This document shows, one piece after another, positions 46,001 through 60,100 of a DNA stretch of 64,000 bases. Position numbers and translations under genes: made by a program. Every line of letters begins with the position of its first letter. Position 1 is the stretch's first letter. This DNA comes from Symsagittifera roscoffensis. Lineage: Eukaryota > Xenacoelomorpha > Acoela > Convolutidae. The notes beneath the pieces were generated by a model that saw only the letters and a program-made list of their open reading frames with translations, was not told the origin of the DNA and ran no database searches. The stretch covers positions 39,455,223-39,519,222 of the forward strand of contig NC_087066.1 in NCBI RefSeq assembly GCF_963678635.1. Reading direction: 5' to 3'.

Positions 46001-49000
46001 GTATAGGACACTAATTAGAACGGTTCAAAAACAAAGCTATCGGTAAGTCCCGATATAATGTGAATACTTGATGTATATTCATGAGAACAAATTCAAGCAG
46101 AGTAGAAACAAAAAAAATATCAACGAATTGTATTCAATTAGGAACAAATTAATGCAAAGAACAAAACCCATGCCATCGGTAGTTCCAAATAATTAAAATC
46201 TGAGCTTTCTTCTGTAACAGCAAACCGCGCTGCTCAGTTATCCCGCAGCTTGGTAAGCACTGCTGTGAATCATAAAGGACAGTAATTAGCATGCTTCAAA
46301 AACAGTGCTATCGGTGAGTCCTGATATGATGCGAATAGTTGATGCACATTCATGAGAACATGTTTCAAGCAGGGCAGAAACAAATGGAAAATTAACCAAT
46401 AGTATTCATTTAGGAACATATTAATGCAAAGAACAAAACCCATGCCATCGGTAGTTCCAAAGAAATACAATCTGAGCTTTCTTGTTTAACAGCAAACCGC
46501 GCTGCTTAGTTAACCCGCAGCTTGGTAAGCATTGCTGTGAATGGTAAAGGACACTAATTAGCACGGTTCAAAAACAGAGCTATCGGTAAGTCCCGATATA
46601 ATGTGAATACTTGATGTATATTCATGAGAACACAATTCAAGCAGAGCAGAAACAAAAAAAATATCAACGAATTGTATTCATTTAGGAACATATTAATGCA
46701 AAGAACAAAACCCATGCCATCGGTAGTTCCAAATAATTAAAATCTGAGCTTTCTTCTGTAACAGCAAACCGCGCTGCTCAGTTATCCCGCAGCTTGGTAA
46801 GCACTGCTGTGAGTCATATAGGACAGTAATTAGCATGCTTCAAAAACAGTGCTATCGGTGAGTCCTGATATGATGCGAATAGTCGATGCACATTCATGAG
46901 AACACGTTTCAAGCAGAGCAGAAACAATTGGAAAATTAACCAATTGTATTCATTTAGGAATATATTAATGCAAAGAACAAAGCCCATGCCATCGGTAGTT
47001 CCAAAGAAATATAATCTGAGCTTTCTTCTGTAACAGCAAACCACGCTGCTTAATTAATCCGCAGCTTGGTAAGCATTGTTATGGATGGTATAGGACACCA
47101 ATTAGAACGGTTCAAAAACAAAGCTATCGGTAAGTCCCGATATAATGTGAATACTTGATGTATATTCATGAGAACACAATTCAAGCAGAGCAGAAACAAA
47201 AAAAATATCAACGAATTGTATTCATTTAGGAACATATTAATGCAAAGAACAAAACCCATGCCATCGGTAGTTCCAAATAATTAAAATCTGAGCTTTCTTC
47301 TGTAACAGCAAACCGCGCTGCTCAGTTATCCCGCAGCTTGGTAAGCACTGCTGTGAGTCATATAGGACAGTAATTAGCATGCTTCAAAAACAGTGCTATC
47401 GGTGAGTCCTGATATGATGCGAATAGTCGATGCACATTCATGAGAACACGTTTCAAGCAGAGCAGAAACAATTGGAAAATTAACCAATTGTATTCATTTA
47501 GGAATATATTAATGCAAAGAACAAAGCCCATGCCATCGGTAGTTCCGAAGAAATATAATCTGAGCTTTCTTCTGTAACAGCAAACCACGCTGCTTAATGA
47601 ATCCGCAGCATGGTAAGCATTGTTATGGATGGTATAGGACACTAATTAGAACGGTTCAAAAACAAAGCTATCGGTAAGTCCCGATATAATGTGAATACTT
47701 GATGTATATTCATGAGAACAAATTCAAGCAGAGTAGAAACAAAAAAAATATCAACGAATTGTATTCATTTAGGAACAAATTAATGCAAAGAACAAAACCC
47801 ATGCCATCGGTAGTTCCAAATAATTAAAATCTGAGCTTTCTTCTGTAACAGCAAACCGCGCTGCTCAGTTATCCCGCAGCTTGGTAAGCACTGCTGTTAG
47901 TCATAAAGGACAGTAATTAGCATGCTTCAAAAACAGTGCTATCGGTGAGTCCTGATATGATGCGAATAGTTGATGCACATTCATGAGAACACGTTTCAAG
48001 CAGGGCAGAAACAAATGGAAAATTAACCAATAGTATTCATTTAGGAACATATTAATGCAAAGAACAAAACCCATGCCATCGGTAGTTCCAAAGAAATACA
48101 ATCTGAGCTTTCTTGTTTAACAGCAAACCGCGCTGCTTAGTTAACCCGCAGCTTGGTAAGCATTGCTGTGAATGGTAAAGGACACTAATTAGCACGGTTC
48201 AAAAACAGAGCTATCGGTAAGTCCCGATATAATGTGAATACTTGATGTATATTCATGAGAACACAATTCAAGCAGAGCAGAAACAAAAAAAATATCAACG
48301 AATTGTATTCATTTAGGAACATATTAATGCAAAGAACAAAACCCATGCCATCGGTAGTTCCAAATAATTAAAATCTGAGCTTTCTTCTGTAACAGCAAAC
48401 CGCGCTGCTCAGTTATCCCGCAGCTTGGTAAGCACTGCTGTGAGTCATATAGGACAGTAATTAGCATGCTTCAAAAACAGTGCTATCGGTGAGTCCTGAT
48501 ATGATGCGAATAGTCGATGCACATTCCTGAGAACACGTTTCAAGCAGAGCAGAAACAATTGGAAAATTAACCAATTGTATTCATTTAGGAATATATTAAT
48601 GCAAAGAACAAAGCCCATGCCATCGGTAGTTCCAAAGAAATATAATCTGAGCTTTCTTCTGTAACAGCAAACCACGCTGCTTAATTAATCCGCAGCTTGG
48701 TAAGCATTGTTATGGATGGTATAGGACACCAATTAGAACGGTTCAAAAACAAAGCTATCGGTAAGTCCCGATATAATGTGAATACTTGATGTATATTCAT
48801 GAGAACACAATTCAAGCAGAGCAGAAACAAAAAAAATATCAACGAATTGTATTCGTTTAGGAACATATTAATGCAAAGAACAAAACCCATGCCATCGGTA
48901 GTTCCAAATAATTAAAATCTGAGCTTTCTTCTGTAACAGAGAACCGCGCTGCTCAGTTATCCCGCAGCTTGGCAAGCACTGCTGTGAGTCATAAAGGACA

Positions 49001-50400
49001 GTAATTATCATGCTTCAAAAACAGTGCTATCGGTGAGTCCTGATATGATGCGAATAGTTAATGCACATTCATGAGAACACGTTTCAAGCAGAGCAGAAAC
49101 AAATGGAAAATTAACCAATTGTATTCATTTAGGAACATATTAATGCAAAGAACAAAACCCATGCCATCGGTAGTTCCAAAGAAATACAATCTGAGCTTTC
49201 TTGTTTAACAGCAAACCGCTTAGTTAACCCGCAGCTTGGTGAGCCTTGCTGTGAATGGTAAAGGACACTAATTAGCACGGTTCAAAAACAGAGCTATCGG
49301 TAAGTCCCGATATAATGTGAATACTTGATGTATATTCATGAGAACACAATTCAAGCAGAGCAGAAACAAAAAAAAATATCAACGAATTGTATTCATTTAG
49401 GAACATATTAATGCAAAGAACAAAACCCATGCCATCGGTAGTTCCAAATAATTAGAATCTGAGCTTTCTTCTGTAACAAAAAACCGCGCTGCTCAGTTAT
49501 CCCGCAGCTTGGTAAGCACTGCTGTGAGTCATATAGGACAGTAATTAGCATGCTTCAAAAACAGTGATATCGGTGAGTCCTGATATGATGCGAATAGTTG
49601 ATGCACATTCATGAGAACATGTTTCAAGCAGAGCAGAAACAATTGGAAAATTAACCAATTGTATTCATTTAGGAATATATTAATGCAAAGAACAAAGCCC
49701 ATGCCATCGGTAGTTCCAAAGAAATATAATCTGAGCTTTCTTCTGTAACAGCAAACCACGCTGCTTAATTAATCCGCAGCTTGGTAAGCATTGTTATGGA
49801 TGGTATAGGACACTAATTAGAACGGTTCAAAAACAAAGCTATCGGTAAGTCCCGATATAATGTGAATACTTGATGTATATTCATGAGAACACAATTCAAG
49901 CAGAGCAGAAACAAAAAAAATATCAACGAATTGTATTCATTTAGGAACATATTAATGCAAAGAACAAAACCCATGCCATCGGTAGTTCCAAATAATTAAA
50001 ATCTGAGCTTTCTTCTGTAACAGCAAACCGCGCTGCTCAGTTATCCCGCAGCTTGGTAAGCACTGATGTGAGTCATAAAGGACAGTAATTAGCATGCTTC
50101 AAAAACAGTGCTATCGGTGAGTCCTGATATGATGCGAATAGTTAATGCACATTCATGAGAACACGTTTCAAGCAGAGCAGAAACAAATGGAAAATTAACC
50201 AATTGTATTCATTTAGGAACATATTAATGCAAAGAACAAAACCCATGCCATCGGTAGTTCCAAAGAAATACAATCTGAGCTTTCTTGTTTAACAGCAAAC
50301 CGCGCTGCTTAGTTAACCCGCAGCTTGGTAAGCATTGCTGTGAATGGTATAGGACACTAATTAGCACGGTTCAAAAACAGAGCTATCGGTAAGTCCTGAT
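46000..50400. repeat. Satellite 6-mer higher-order repeat, 1,631 bp
   Basis: The unit recurs at 1,631-bp spacing (46270/47901, 46814/48445, 47050/48681), then with a shorter 1,084-bp step. Diagnostic variants are CAGTTATCCCGCAGC, TTAGCATGCTTCAAAAAC, GTCCCGATATAATG and CAACGAATTG. Confidence 0.85.
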
Positions 50401-51478
50401 ATAATGTGAATACTTGATGTATATTCATGAGAACACAGTTCAAGCAGAGCAAAAACAATAAGAATATCAACCAATTGTATTCATTTAGGAACATATTAAT
50501 GCAAAGAACAAAAACCCATGCCATCGGTAGTTCAAAGGAATTTTAAACTGAGCTTTCTTCTGTAACAGCAAACCGCGCTGCTTAGCTAACCCGCAGCTTG
50601 GTAAGCATTGCTATGAATGGTATAGGACACTAAATAGTACGGTTCAAAAACAGAGCTATCGGTAAGTCCTGATACAATGTGAATACTTGATGTATATTCA
50701 TGAGAACACAGTTCAAGCAGAGCAGAAACAAAAAGAATATCAACGAATTGTATTCGTTTAGGAACATATTAATGCAAAGAACAAAACCCATGCCCTCGGT
50801 AGTTCCAAAGAATTAAAATCTGAGCTTTCTTCTGTAACAGCAAACCGCGCTGCTTAGTTATCCCGCAGCTTGGTAAGCACTGCTGTGAGTCATATAGGAC
50901 TGTAATTAGCATGCTTCAAAAACAGTGCTATCTGTGAGTCCTGATATGATGCGAATAGTTGATGCACATTCATGAGAACATGTTTCAAGCAGAGCAGAAA
51001 CAATTGGAAAATTAACCAATTGTATTCATTTAGGAATATATTAATGCAAAGAACAAAACCCATGCCATCGGTAGTTCCAAAGAAATATAATCTGAGCTTT
51101 CTAATTTAACAGCAAACCGCGCTGCTCAGTTAAACCGCAGCTTGGTAAGCACTGCTGTGAGTCATATAGGACAGTAATTAGCATGGTTCAAAAACAGTGC
51201 TATCGGTAAGTCCTGATTTAAAGTGAATACTTAATGTATAAGCATGAGAAAACGTTTCAAGCAGAGCAGAAACAATAAGAATATCAACCAATTGTATTCA
51301 TTTAGGAACATATTAATGCAAAGAAAAAACACATGCCATCGGTAGTTACAAAAAAAACTATAACCTGAGCTTTCTTCTGTAACAGCAAACCGCGCTGCTC
51401 AGTTAACTCGCAGCTTGGTAAGCATTGCTGTGAATGGTATAGGTTACTAATTAGCACGGTTCAAAAACAGAGCTATCG
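50400..51478. repeat. Satellite transition block
   Basis: Contains a monomer with GGAATTTTAAACTG, TTAGCTAACCC and CTAAATAGTACGG that otherwise occurs at 19-21 kb. The CATGCCCTCGG monomer near 50790 returns about 1,090 bp later. Confidence 0.65.
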
Positions 51479-54400
51479 GTAAAACCTGATATAATGTGAA
51501 TACTTGATGTACATTCATGAGAACACAGATCAAGCAGAGCAGAAACAATAAGAATATCAACCAATTGTATTCATTTAGGAACATATTAATGCAAAGAACA
51601 AATCCCATGCCATCGGTAGTTCCAAAGAATTATAACCTGAGCTTTCTTCTGTAACAGCAAACCGCGCTGCTTAGTTAACCCGCAGCTTGGTAAGCATTGC
51701 TATGAATGGTATAGGACACTAAATAGTACGGTTCAAAAACAGAGCTATCGGTAAGTCCTGATACAATGTGAATACTTGATGTATATTCATGAGAACACAG
51801 TTCAAGCAGAGCAGAAACAAAAAGAATATCAACGAATTGTATTCGTTTAGGAACATATTAATGCAAAGAACAAAACCCATGCCCTCGGTAGTTCCAAAGA
51901 ATTAAAATCTGAGCTTTCTTCTGTAACAGCAAACCGCGCTGCTTAGTTATCCCGCAGCTTGGTAAGCACTGCTGTGAGTCATATAGGACTGTAATTAGCA
52001 TGCTTCAAAAACAGTGCTATCTGTGAGTCCTGATATGATGCGAATAGTTGATGCACATTCATGAGAACATGTTTCAAGCAGAGCAGAAACAATTGGAAAA
52101 TTAACCAATTGTATTCATTTAGGAATATATTAATGCAAAGAACAAAACCCATGCCATCGGTAGTTCCAAAGAAATATAATCTGAGCTTTCTAATTTAACA
52201 GCAAACCGCGCTGCTCAGTTAAACCGCAGCTTGGTAAGCACTGCTGTGAGTCATATAGGACAGTAATTAGCATGGTTCAAAAACAGTGCTATCGGTAAGT
52301 CCTGATTTAAAGTGAATACTTAATGTATAAGCATGAGAATACGTTTCAAGCAGAGCAGAAACAATAAGAATATCAACCAATTGTATTCATTTAGGAACAT
52401 ATTAATGCAAAGAAAAAACACATGCCATCGGTAGTTACAAAAAAAACTATAACCTGAGCTTTCTTCTGTAACAGCAAACCGCGCTGCTCAGTTAACTCGC
52501 AGCTTGGTAAGCATTGCTGTGAATGGTATAGTTTACTAATTAGCACGGTTCAAAAACAGAGCTATCGGTAAAACCTGATATAATGTGAATACTTGATGTA
52601 CATTCATGAGAACACAGATCAAGCAGAGCAGAAACAATAAGAATATCAACCAATTGTATTCATTTAGGAACATATTAATGCAAAGAACAAATCCCATGCC
52701 ATCGGTAGTTCCAAAGAATTATAACCTGAGCTTTCTTCTGTAACAGCAAACCGCGCTGCTTAGTTAACCCGCAGCTTGGTAAGCATTGCTGTGAATGGTA
52801 TAGGACACTAATTAAGCACGGTTCAAAAACAGAGGTACCGGTAAGTCCTGATATAATGTGAATACTTGATGTATATTCATGAGAACACAGTTTAAGCAGA
52901 GCAGAAACAAAAAGAATATCAACGAATTGTATTCGTTTAGGAACATATTAATGCAAAGAACAAAACCCATGCCATCGGTAGTTCCAAAGAATTATAACCT
53001 GAGCTTTCTTCTGTAACAGCAAACCGCGCTGCTTAGTTAACCCGCAGCTTGGTAAGCATTGCTGTGAATGGTATAGGACACTAATTAGCACGGTTCAAAA
53101 ACAGAGGTATCGGTAAGTCCTGATATAATGTGAATACTTGATGTATATTCATGAGAACACAGTTCAAGCAGAGCAGAAACAAAAAGAATATCAACGAATT
53201 GTATTCGTTTAGGAACATATTCATGCAAAGAACAAAACCCATGCCATCGGTAGTTCCAAAGAATTAAAATCTGAGCTTTCTTCTGTAACAGCAAACCGCG
53301 CTGCTCAGTTATCCCGCAGCTTGGTAAGCACTGCTGTGAGTCATATAGGACTGTAATTAGCATGCTTCAAAAACAGTGCTATCGGTGAGTCCTGATATGA
53401 TGCGAATAGTTGATGCACATTCATGAGAACATGTTTCAAGCAGAGCAGAAACAATTGGAAAATTAACCAATTGTATTCATTTAGGAAAATATTAATGCAA
53501 AGAACAAAACCCATGCCATCGGTAGTTCCAAAGAAATATAATCTGAGCTTTCTAATTTAACAGCAAACCGCGCTGCTCATTTAAACCGCAGCTTGGTAAG
53601 CACTGCTGTGAGTCATATAGGACAGTAATTAGCATGGTTCAAAAACAGTGCTAGCGGTAAGTCCTGATTTAAAGTGAATACTTAATGTATAAGCATGAGA
53701 ATACGTTTCAAGCAGAGCAGAAACAATAAGATTATCAACCAATTGTATTCATTTAGGAACATATTAATGCAAAGAAAAAACACATGCCATCGGTAGTTAC
53801 AAAAAAAACTATAACCTGAGCTTTCTTCTGTAACAGCAAACCGCGCTGCTCAGTTAACTCGCAGCTTGGTAAGCATTGCTGTGAATGGTATAGGTTAGTA
53901 ATTAGCACGGTTCAAAAACAGAGCTATCGGTAAAACCTGATATAATGTGAATACGTGATGTACATTCATGAGAATACAGATCAAGCAGAGCAGAAACAAT
54001 AAGAATAACAACCAATTGTATTCATTTAGGAACATATTAATGCAAAGAACAAATCCCATGCCATCGGTAGTTCCAAAGAATTATAACCTGAGCTTTCTTC
54101 TTTAACAGCAAACCGCGCTGCTTAGTTAACCCGCAGATTGGTAAGCATTGCTGTGAATGGTATAGGACACTAATTAGCACGGTTCAAAAACAGAGGTATC
54201 GGTAAGTCCTGATATAATGTGAATACTTGATGTATATTCATGAGAACACAGTTCAAGCAGAGCAGAAACAAAAAGAATATCAACGAATTGTATTGATATA
54301 GGAACATTTTAATGCAAAGAACAAAACCCATGCCATCGGTAGTTCCAAAGAATTAAAATCTGAGCTTTCATCTGTAACAGCAAACCGCGCTGCTCAGTTA

Positions 54401-57189
54401 ACCCGCAGCTTGGTAAGCATTGCTGTGAATGGTATAGGACACTAATTAGCACGGTTCAAAAACAGTGCTATCGGTTAGTCCTGATTTAAAGTGAATACTT
54501 AATGTATGAGCATGAGAATACGTTTCAAGCAGAGCAGAAACAATAAGAATATCAAACAATTGTATTCATTTAGGAACATATTAATGCAAAGAACAAATCC
54601 CATGCCATCGGTAGTTCCAAAGAATTAGAACCTGAGCTTTCTTCTGTAACAGCAAACCGCGCTGCTCAGTTAACCCGCAGCTTGGTAAGCATTGCTGTGA
54701 ATGGTATAGGACACTAATTAGCACGGTTCAAAAACAGAGCTATCGGTAAGTCCTGATATAATGTGAAAACTTGATGTATATTCATGAGAACCCAATTCAA
54801 GCAGAGCAGAAACAAAAAGAATATCAACCAATTGTATTCATTTAGGAACATATTAATGCAAAGAACAAAACCCATGCCATCGGTACTTCCAAAGATTTAT
54901 AAACTGAGCTTTCTTCTGTAACAGCAAACCGCGCTGCTTAGTTAACCCGCAGCTTGGTAAGCATTGCTATGAATGGTATAGGACACTAATTAGCACGGTT
55001 CAAAAACAGAGCTATCGGTAAGTCCTGATATAATGTGAAAATCTGATGTATATTCATGAGAACACAGTTCAAGCAGAGCAGAAACAATAAGAATATCAAC
55101 GAATTGTATTCATTTAGGAACATTTTAATGCAAAGAACAAAACCCATGCCATCGGTAGTTCCAAAGAGTTTAAAACTGAGCTTTCTTCTGTAACAGCAAA
55201 CCGCGCTGCTCAATTAACTCGCACCTTGGTAAGCACTGCTGTGAATGGTATAGAACAATAATTAGCACGGTTCAATAACAGAGCTATCGGTAAGTCCTGA
55301 TATAATGTGAAAACTTGACGTATTTCCATGAGAACACAGTTCAAGCAGAGCAGAAACAATAAGAATATCAAACAATTGTATTCATTTAGGAACATATTAA
55401 TGCAAAGAACAAAACCCATGCCATCGGTAGTTCCAAAGAATTATAAACTGAGCTTTCTTCTGTAACAGCAAACCGCGCTGCTTAGTTAACACGCAGCTTG
55501 GTAAACATAGCTATGAATGATATAGGACATTAATTAGCACGGTTCAAACAGAGCTATCGGTAAGTCCTGATATAATGTGAAAACTTAATGTATTTCCATG
55601 AGAACACAAAGCAAGCAGAGCAAAAACAATAAGAATATCAACCAATTGTATTCATTTAGGAACATATTAATGCAAAGAACAAAACCCATGCCATCGGTAG
55701 TTCCAAAGAATTATAAACTGAGCTTTGTTCTGTAACAGCAAACCGCGCTGCTTAGTTAACCCGCAGCTTGGTAAGCACTGCTATGAATGGTATAGAACAC
55801 TGATTAGCACGGCTCAAAAATAGAGCATCGGTAAGTCCTGATATAATGTGGATAATTGATGTATATTCATGAGAACACAGTTCGAGCAGAGCAGAATTAA
55901 TTAGAATAAAAACCAATCTTATTCATATAGGAACATATTAATGCAAAGAACAAAACCCATGCCATCGGTAGTTACAAAAAAAACTATAATCAGAGCTTTC
56001 TTCTGTAACAGCAAACCGCGCTGCTCAGTTAACTCGCAGCTTGGAAAGCATTGCTATGAATGGTATAGGACACTGATTAGCACGGCTCAAAAACAGAGCA
56101 ATCGGTAAGTCCTGATATAATGTGGATAATTGATGTAGATTCATGAGATCACAGTTCGAGCAGAGCAGAATTAATTAGAATAACAACCAATCTTATTCAT
56201 ATAGGAACATATTAATGCAAAGAACAAAACCCATGCCATCAGTAGTTCTAAAGAATTATAAACTGAGCTTTCTTCTGTAACAGCAAACAGCGTTGCTTAG
56301 TTAACCCGCAGCTTGGTAAGCATTGCTATGAATGGTATAGGACACTAATTAGCACGGTTCAAAAACAGAGCTATCGGTATGTCCTGATATAATGTGAATA
56401 CTTGATGTATTTACATGAGAACACAGTTCAAGCAGAGCAGAAACAATAAGAATATCAACCAATTTTATTCATTTAGGAACATATAAATGCACAAAAAAAC
56501 TCATGTCATCGGTAGTTACAAAAAAACTATAATCAGAGCTTTCTTCTGTAACAGCAAACCGCGCTGCTCAGTTAACTCGCAGCTTGGTAAGCATTGCTAT
56601 GAATGGTAAAGGACACTAATTAGCACGGTTCAAAAACAGAGCAATCGGTAAGTCCTGATATAATGTGGACAATTGCTGTATATTTATGAGAACAAAGTTC
56701 GAGCAGAGCAGAATTAATTCGAATAACAACCAATCTTATTCATAAAGGAACATATTAATGCAAAGAACCAAACCCATGCCATCGGTAGTTCCAAAGAAAT
56801 ATAAACTGAGCTTTCTTCTGTAACAGCAAACAGCGCTGCTTAGTTAACCCGCAGCTGGGTAAATATTGCTATGAATGGTATAGGACACTAATTAGCACGG
56901 TTCAAAAACAGAGCTATCGATATGTCCTGATATAATGTGAATACTTGATGTATTTACATGAGAACACAGTTCAAGCAGAGCAGAAACAATAAGAATATCA
57001 ACCAATTTTATTCATTTAGGAACATATAAATGCACAAAAAAACTCATGCCATCGGTAGTTACAAAAAAACTATAATCAGAGCTTTCTTCTGTAACAGCAA
57101 ACCGCGCTGCTCAGTTAACTCGCAGCTTGGTAAGCATTGCTATGAATGGTAAAGGACACTAATTAGCACGGTTCAAAAACAGAGCAATC
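51479..57189. repeat. Satellite segmental duplication, copy 1 (5,711 bp, 21 monomers)
   Basis: GGTAAAACCTGATATAATG at 51479 and 52568 matches 57190 and 58279 at exactly 5,711 bp. Copy 1 ends where the sequence switches at 57189/57190. Includes the internal 4-mer of 1,089 bp. Confidence 0.85.
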
Positions 57190-60100
57190 GGTAAAACCTG
57201 ATATAATGTGAATACTTGATGTACATTCATGAGAACACAGATCAAGCAGAGCAGAAACAATAAGAATATCAACCAATTGTATTCATTTAGGAACATATTA
57301 ATGCAAAGAACAAATCCCATGCCATCGGTAGTTCCAAAGAATTATAACCTGAGCTTTCTTCTGTAACAGCAAACCGCGCTGCTTAGTTAACCCGCAGCTT
57401 GGTAAGCATTGCTATGAATGGTATAGGACACTAAATAGTACGGTTCAAAAACAGAGCTATCGGTAAGTCCTGATACAATGTGAATACTTGATGTATATTC
57501 ATGAGAACACAGTTCAAGCAGAGCAGAAACAAAAAGAATATCAACGAATTGTATTCGTTTAGGAACATATTAATGCAAAGAACAAAACCCATGCCCTCGG
57601 TAGTTCCAAAGAATTAAAATCTGAGCTTTCTTCTGTAACAGCAAACCGCGCTGCTTAGTTATCCCGCAGCTTGGTAAGCACTGCTGTGAGTCATATAGGA
57701 CTGTAATTAGCATGCTTCAAAAACAGTGCTATCTGTGAGTCCTGATATGATGCGAATAGTTGATGCACATTCATGAGAACATGTTTCAAGCAGAGCAGAA
57801 ACAATTGGAAAATTAACCAATTGTATTCATTTAGGAATATATTAATGCAAAGAACAAAACCCATGCCATCGGTAGTTCCAAAGAAATATAATCTGAGCTT
57901 TCTAATTTAACAGCAAACCGCGCTGCTCAGTTAAACCGCAGCTTGGTAAGCACTGCTGTGAGTCATATAGGACAGTAATTAGCATGGTTCAAAAACAGTG
58001 CTATCGGTAAGTCCTGATTTAAAGTGAATACTTAATGTATAAGCATGAGAATACGTTTCAAGCAGAGCAGAAACAATAAGAATATCAACCAATTGTATTC
58101 ATTTAGGAACATATTAATGCAAAGAAAAAACACATGCCATCGGTAGTTACAAAAAAAACTATAACCTGAGCTTTCTTCTGTAACAGCAAACCGCGCTGCT
58201 CAGTTAACTCGCAGCTTGGTAAGCATTGCTGTGAATGGTATAGGTTACTAATTAGCACGGTTCAAAAACAGAGCTATCGGTAAAACCTGATATAATGTGA
58301 ATACTTGATGTACATTCATGAGAACACAGATCAAGCAGAGCAGAAACAATAAGAATATCAACCAATTGTATTCATTTAGGAACATATTAATGCAAAGAAC
58401 AAATCCCATGCCATCGGTAGTTCCAAAGAATTATAACCTGAGCTTTCTTCTGTAACAGCAAACCGCGCTGCTTAGTTAACCCGCAGCTTGGTAAGCATTG
58501 CTGTGAATGGTATAGGACACTAATTAAGCACGGTTCAAAAACAGAGGTATCGGTAAGTCCTGATATAATGTGAATACTTGATGTATATTCATGAGAACAC
58601 AGTTTAAGCAGAGCAGAAACAAAAAGAATATCAACGAATTGTATTCGTTTAGGAACATATTAATGCAAAGAACAAAACCCATGCCATCGGTAGTTCCAAA
58701 GAATTATAACCTGAGCTTTCTTCTGTAACAGCAAACCGCGCTGCTTAGTTAACCCGCAGCTTGGTAAGCATTGCTGTGAATGGTATAGGACACTAATTAG
58801 CACGGTTCAAAAACAGAGGTATCGGTAAGTCCTGATATAATGTGAATACTTGATGTATATTCATGAGAACACAGTTCAAGCAGAGCAGAAACAAAAAGAA
58901 TATCAACGAATTGTATTCGTTTAGGAACATATTAATGCAAAGAACAAAACCCATGCCATCGGTAGTTCCAAAGAATTATAACCTGAGCTTTCTTCTGTAA
59001 CAGCAAACCGCGCTGCTTAGTTATCCCGCAGCTTGGTAAGCACTGCTGTGAGTCATATAGGACTGTAATTAGCATGCTTCAAAAACAGTGCTATCTGTGA
59101 GTCCTGATATGATGCGAATAGTTGATGCACATTCATGAGAACATGTTTCAAGCAGAGCAGAAACAATTGGAAAATTAACCAATTGTATTCATTTAGGAAT
59201 ATATTAATGCAAAGAACAAAACCCATGCCATCGGTAGTTCCAAAGAAATATAATCTGAGCTTTCTAATTTAACAGCAAACCGCGCTGCTCAGTTAAACCG
59301 CAGCTTGGTAAGCACTGCTGTGAGTCATATAGGACAGTAATTAGCATGGTTCAAAAACAGTGCTATCGGTAAGTCCTGATTTAAAGTGAATACTTAATGT
59401 ATAAGCATGAGAATACGTTTCAAGCAGAGCAGAAACAATAAGAATATCAACCAATTGTATTCATTTAGGAACATATTAATGCAAAGAAAAAACACATGCC
59501 ATCGGTAGTTACAAAAAAAACTATAACCTGAGCTTTCTTCTGTAACAGCAAACCGCGCTGCTCAGTTAACTCGCAGCTTGGTAAGCATTGCTGTGAATGG
59601 TATAGGTTACTAATTAGCACGGTTCAAAAACAGAGCTATCGGTAAAACCTGATATAATGTGAATACTTGATGTACATTCATGAGAACACAGATCAAGCAG
59701 AGCAGAAACAATAAGAATATCAACCAATTGTATTCATTTAGGAACATATTAATGCAAAGAACAAATCCCATGCCATCGGTAGTTCCAAAGAATTATAACC
59801 TGAGCTTTCTTCTGTAACAGCAAACCGCGCTGCTTAGTTAACCCGCAGCTTGGTAAGCATTGCTGTGAATGGTATAGGACACTAATTAAGCACGGTTCAA
59901 AAACAGAGGTATCGGTAAGTCCTGATATAATGTGAATACTTGATGTATATTCATGAGAACACAGTTTAAGCAGAGCAGAAACAAAAAGAATATCAACGAA
60001 TTGTATTCGTTTAGGAACATATTAATGCAAAGAACAAAACCCATGCCATCGGTAGTTCCAAAGAATTATAACCTGAGCTTTCTTCTGTAACAGCAAACCG

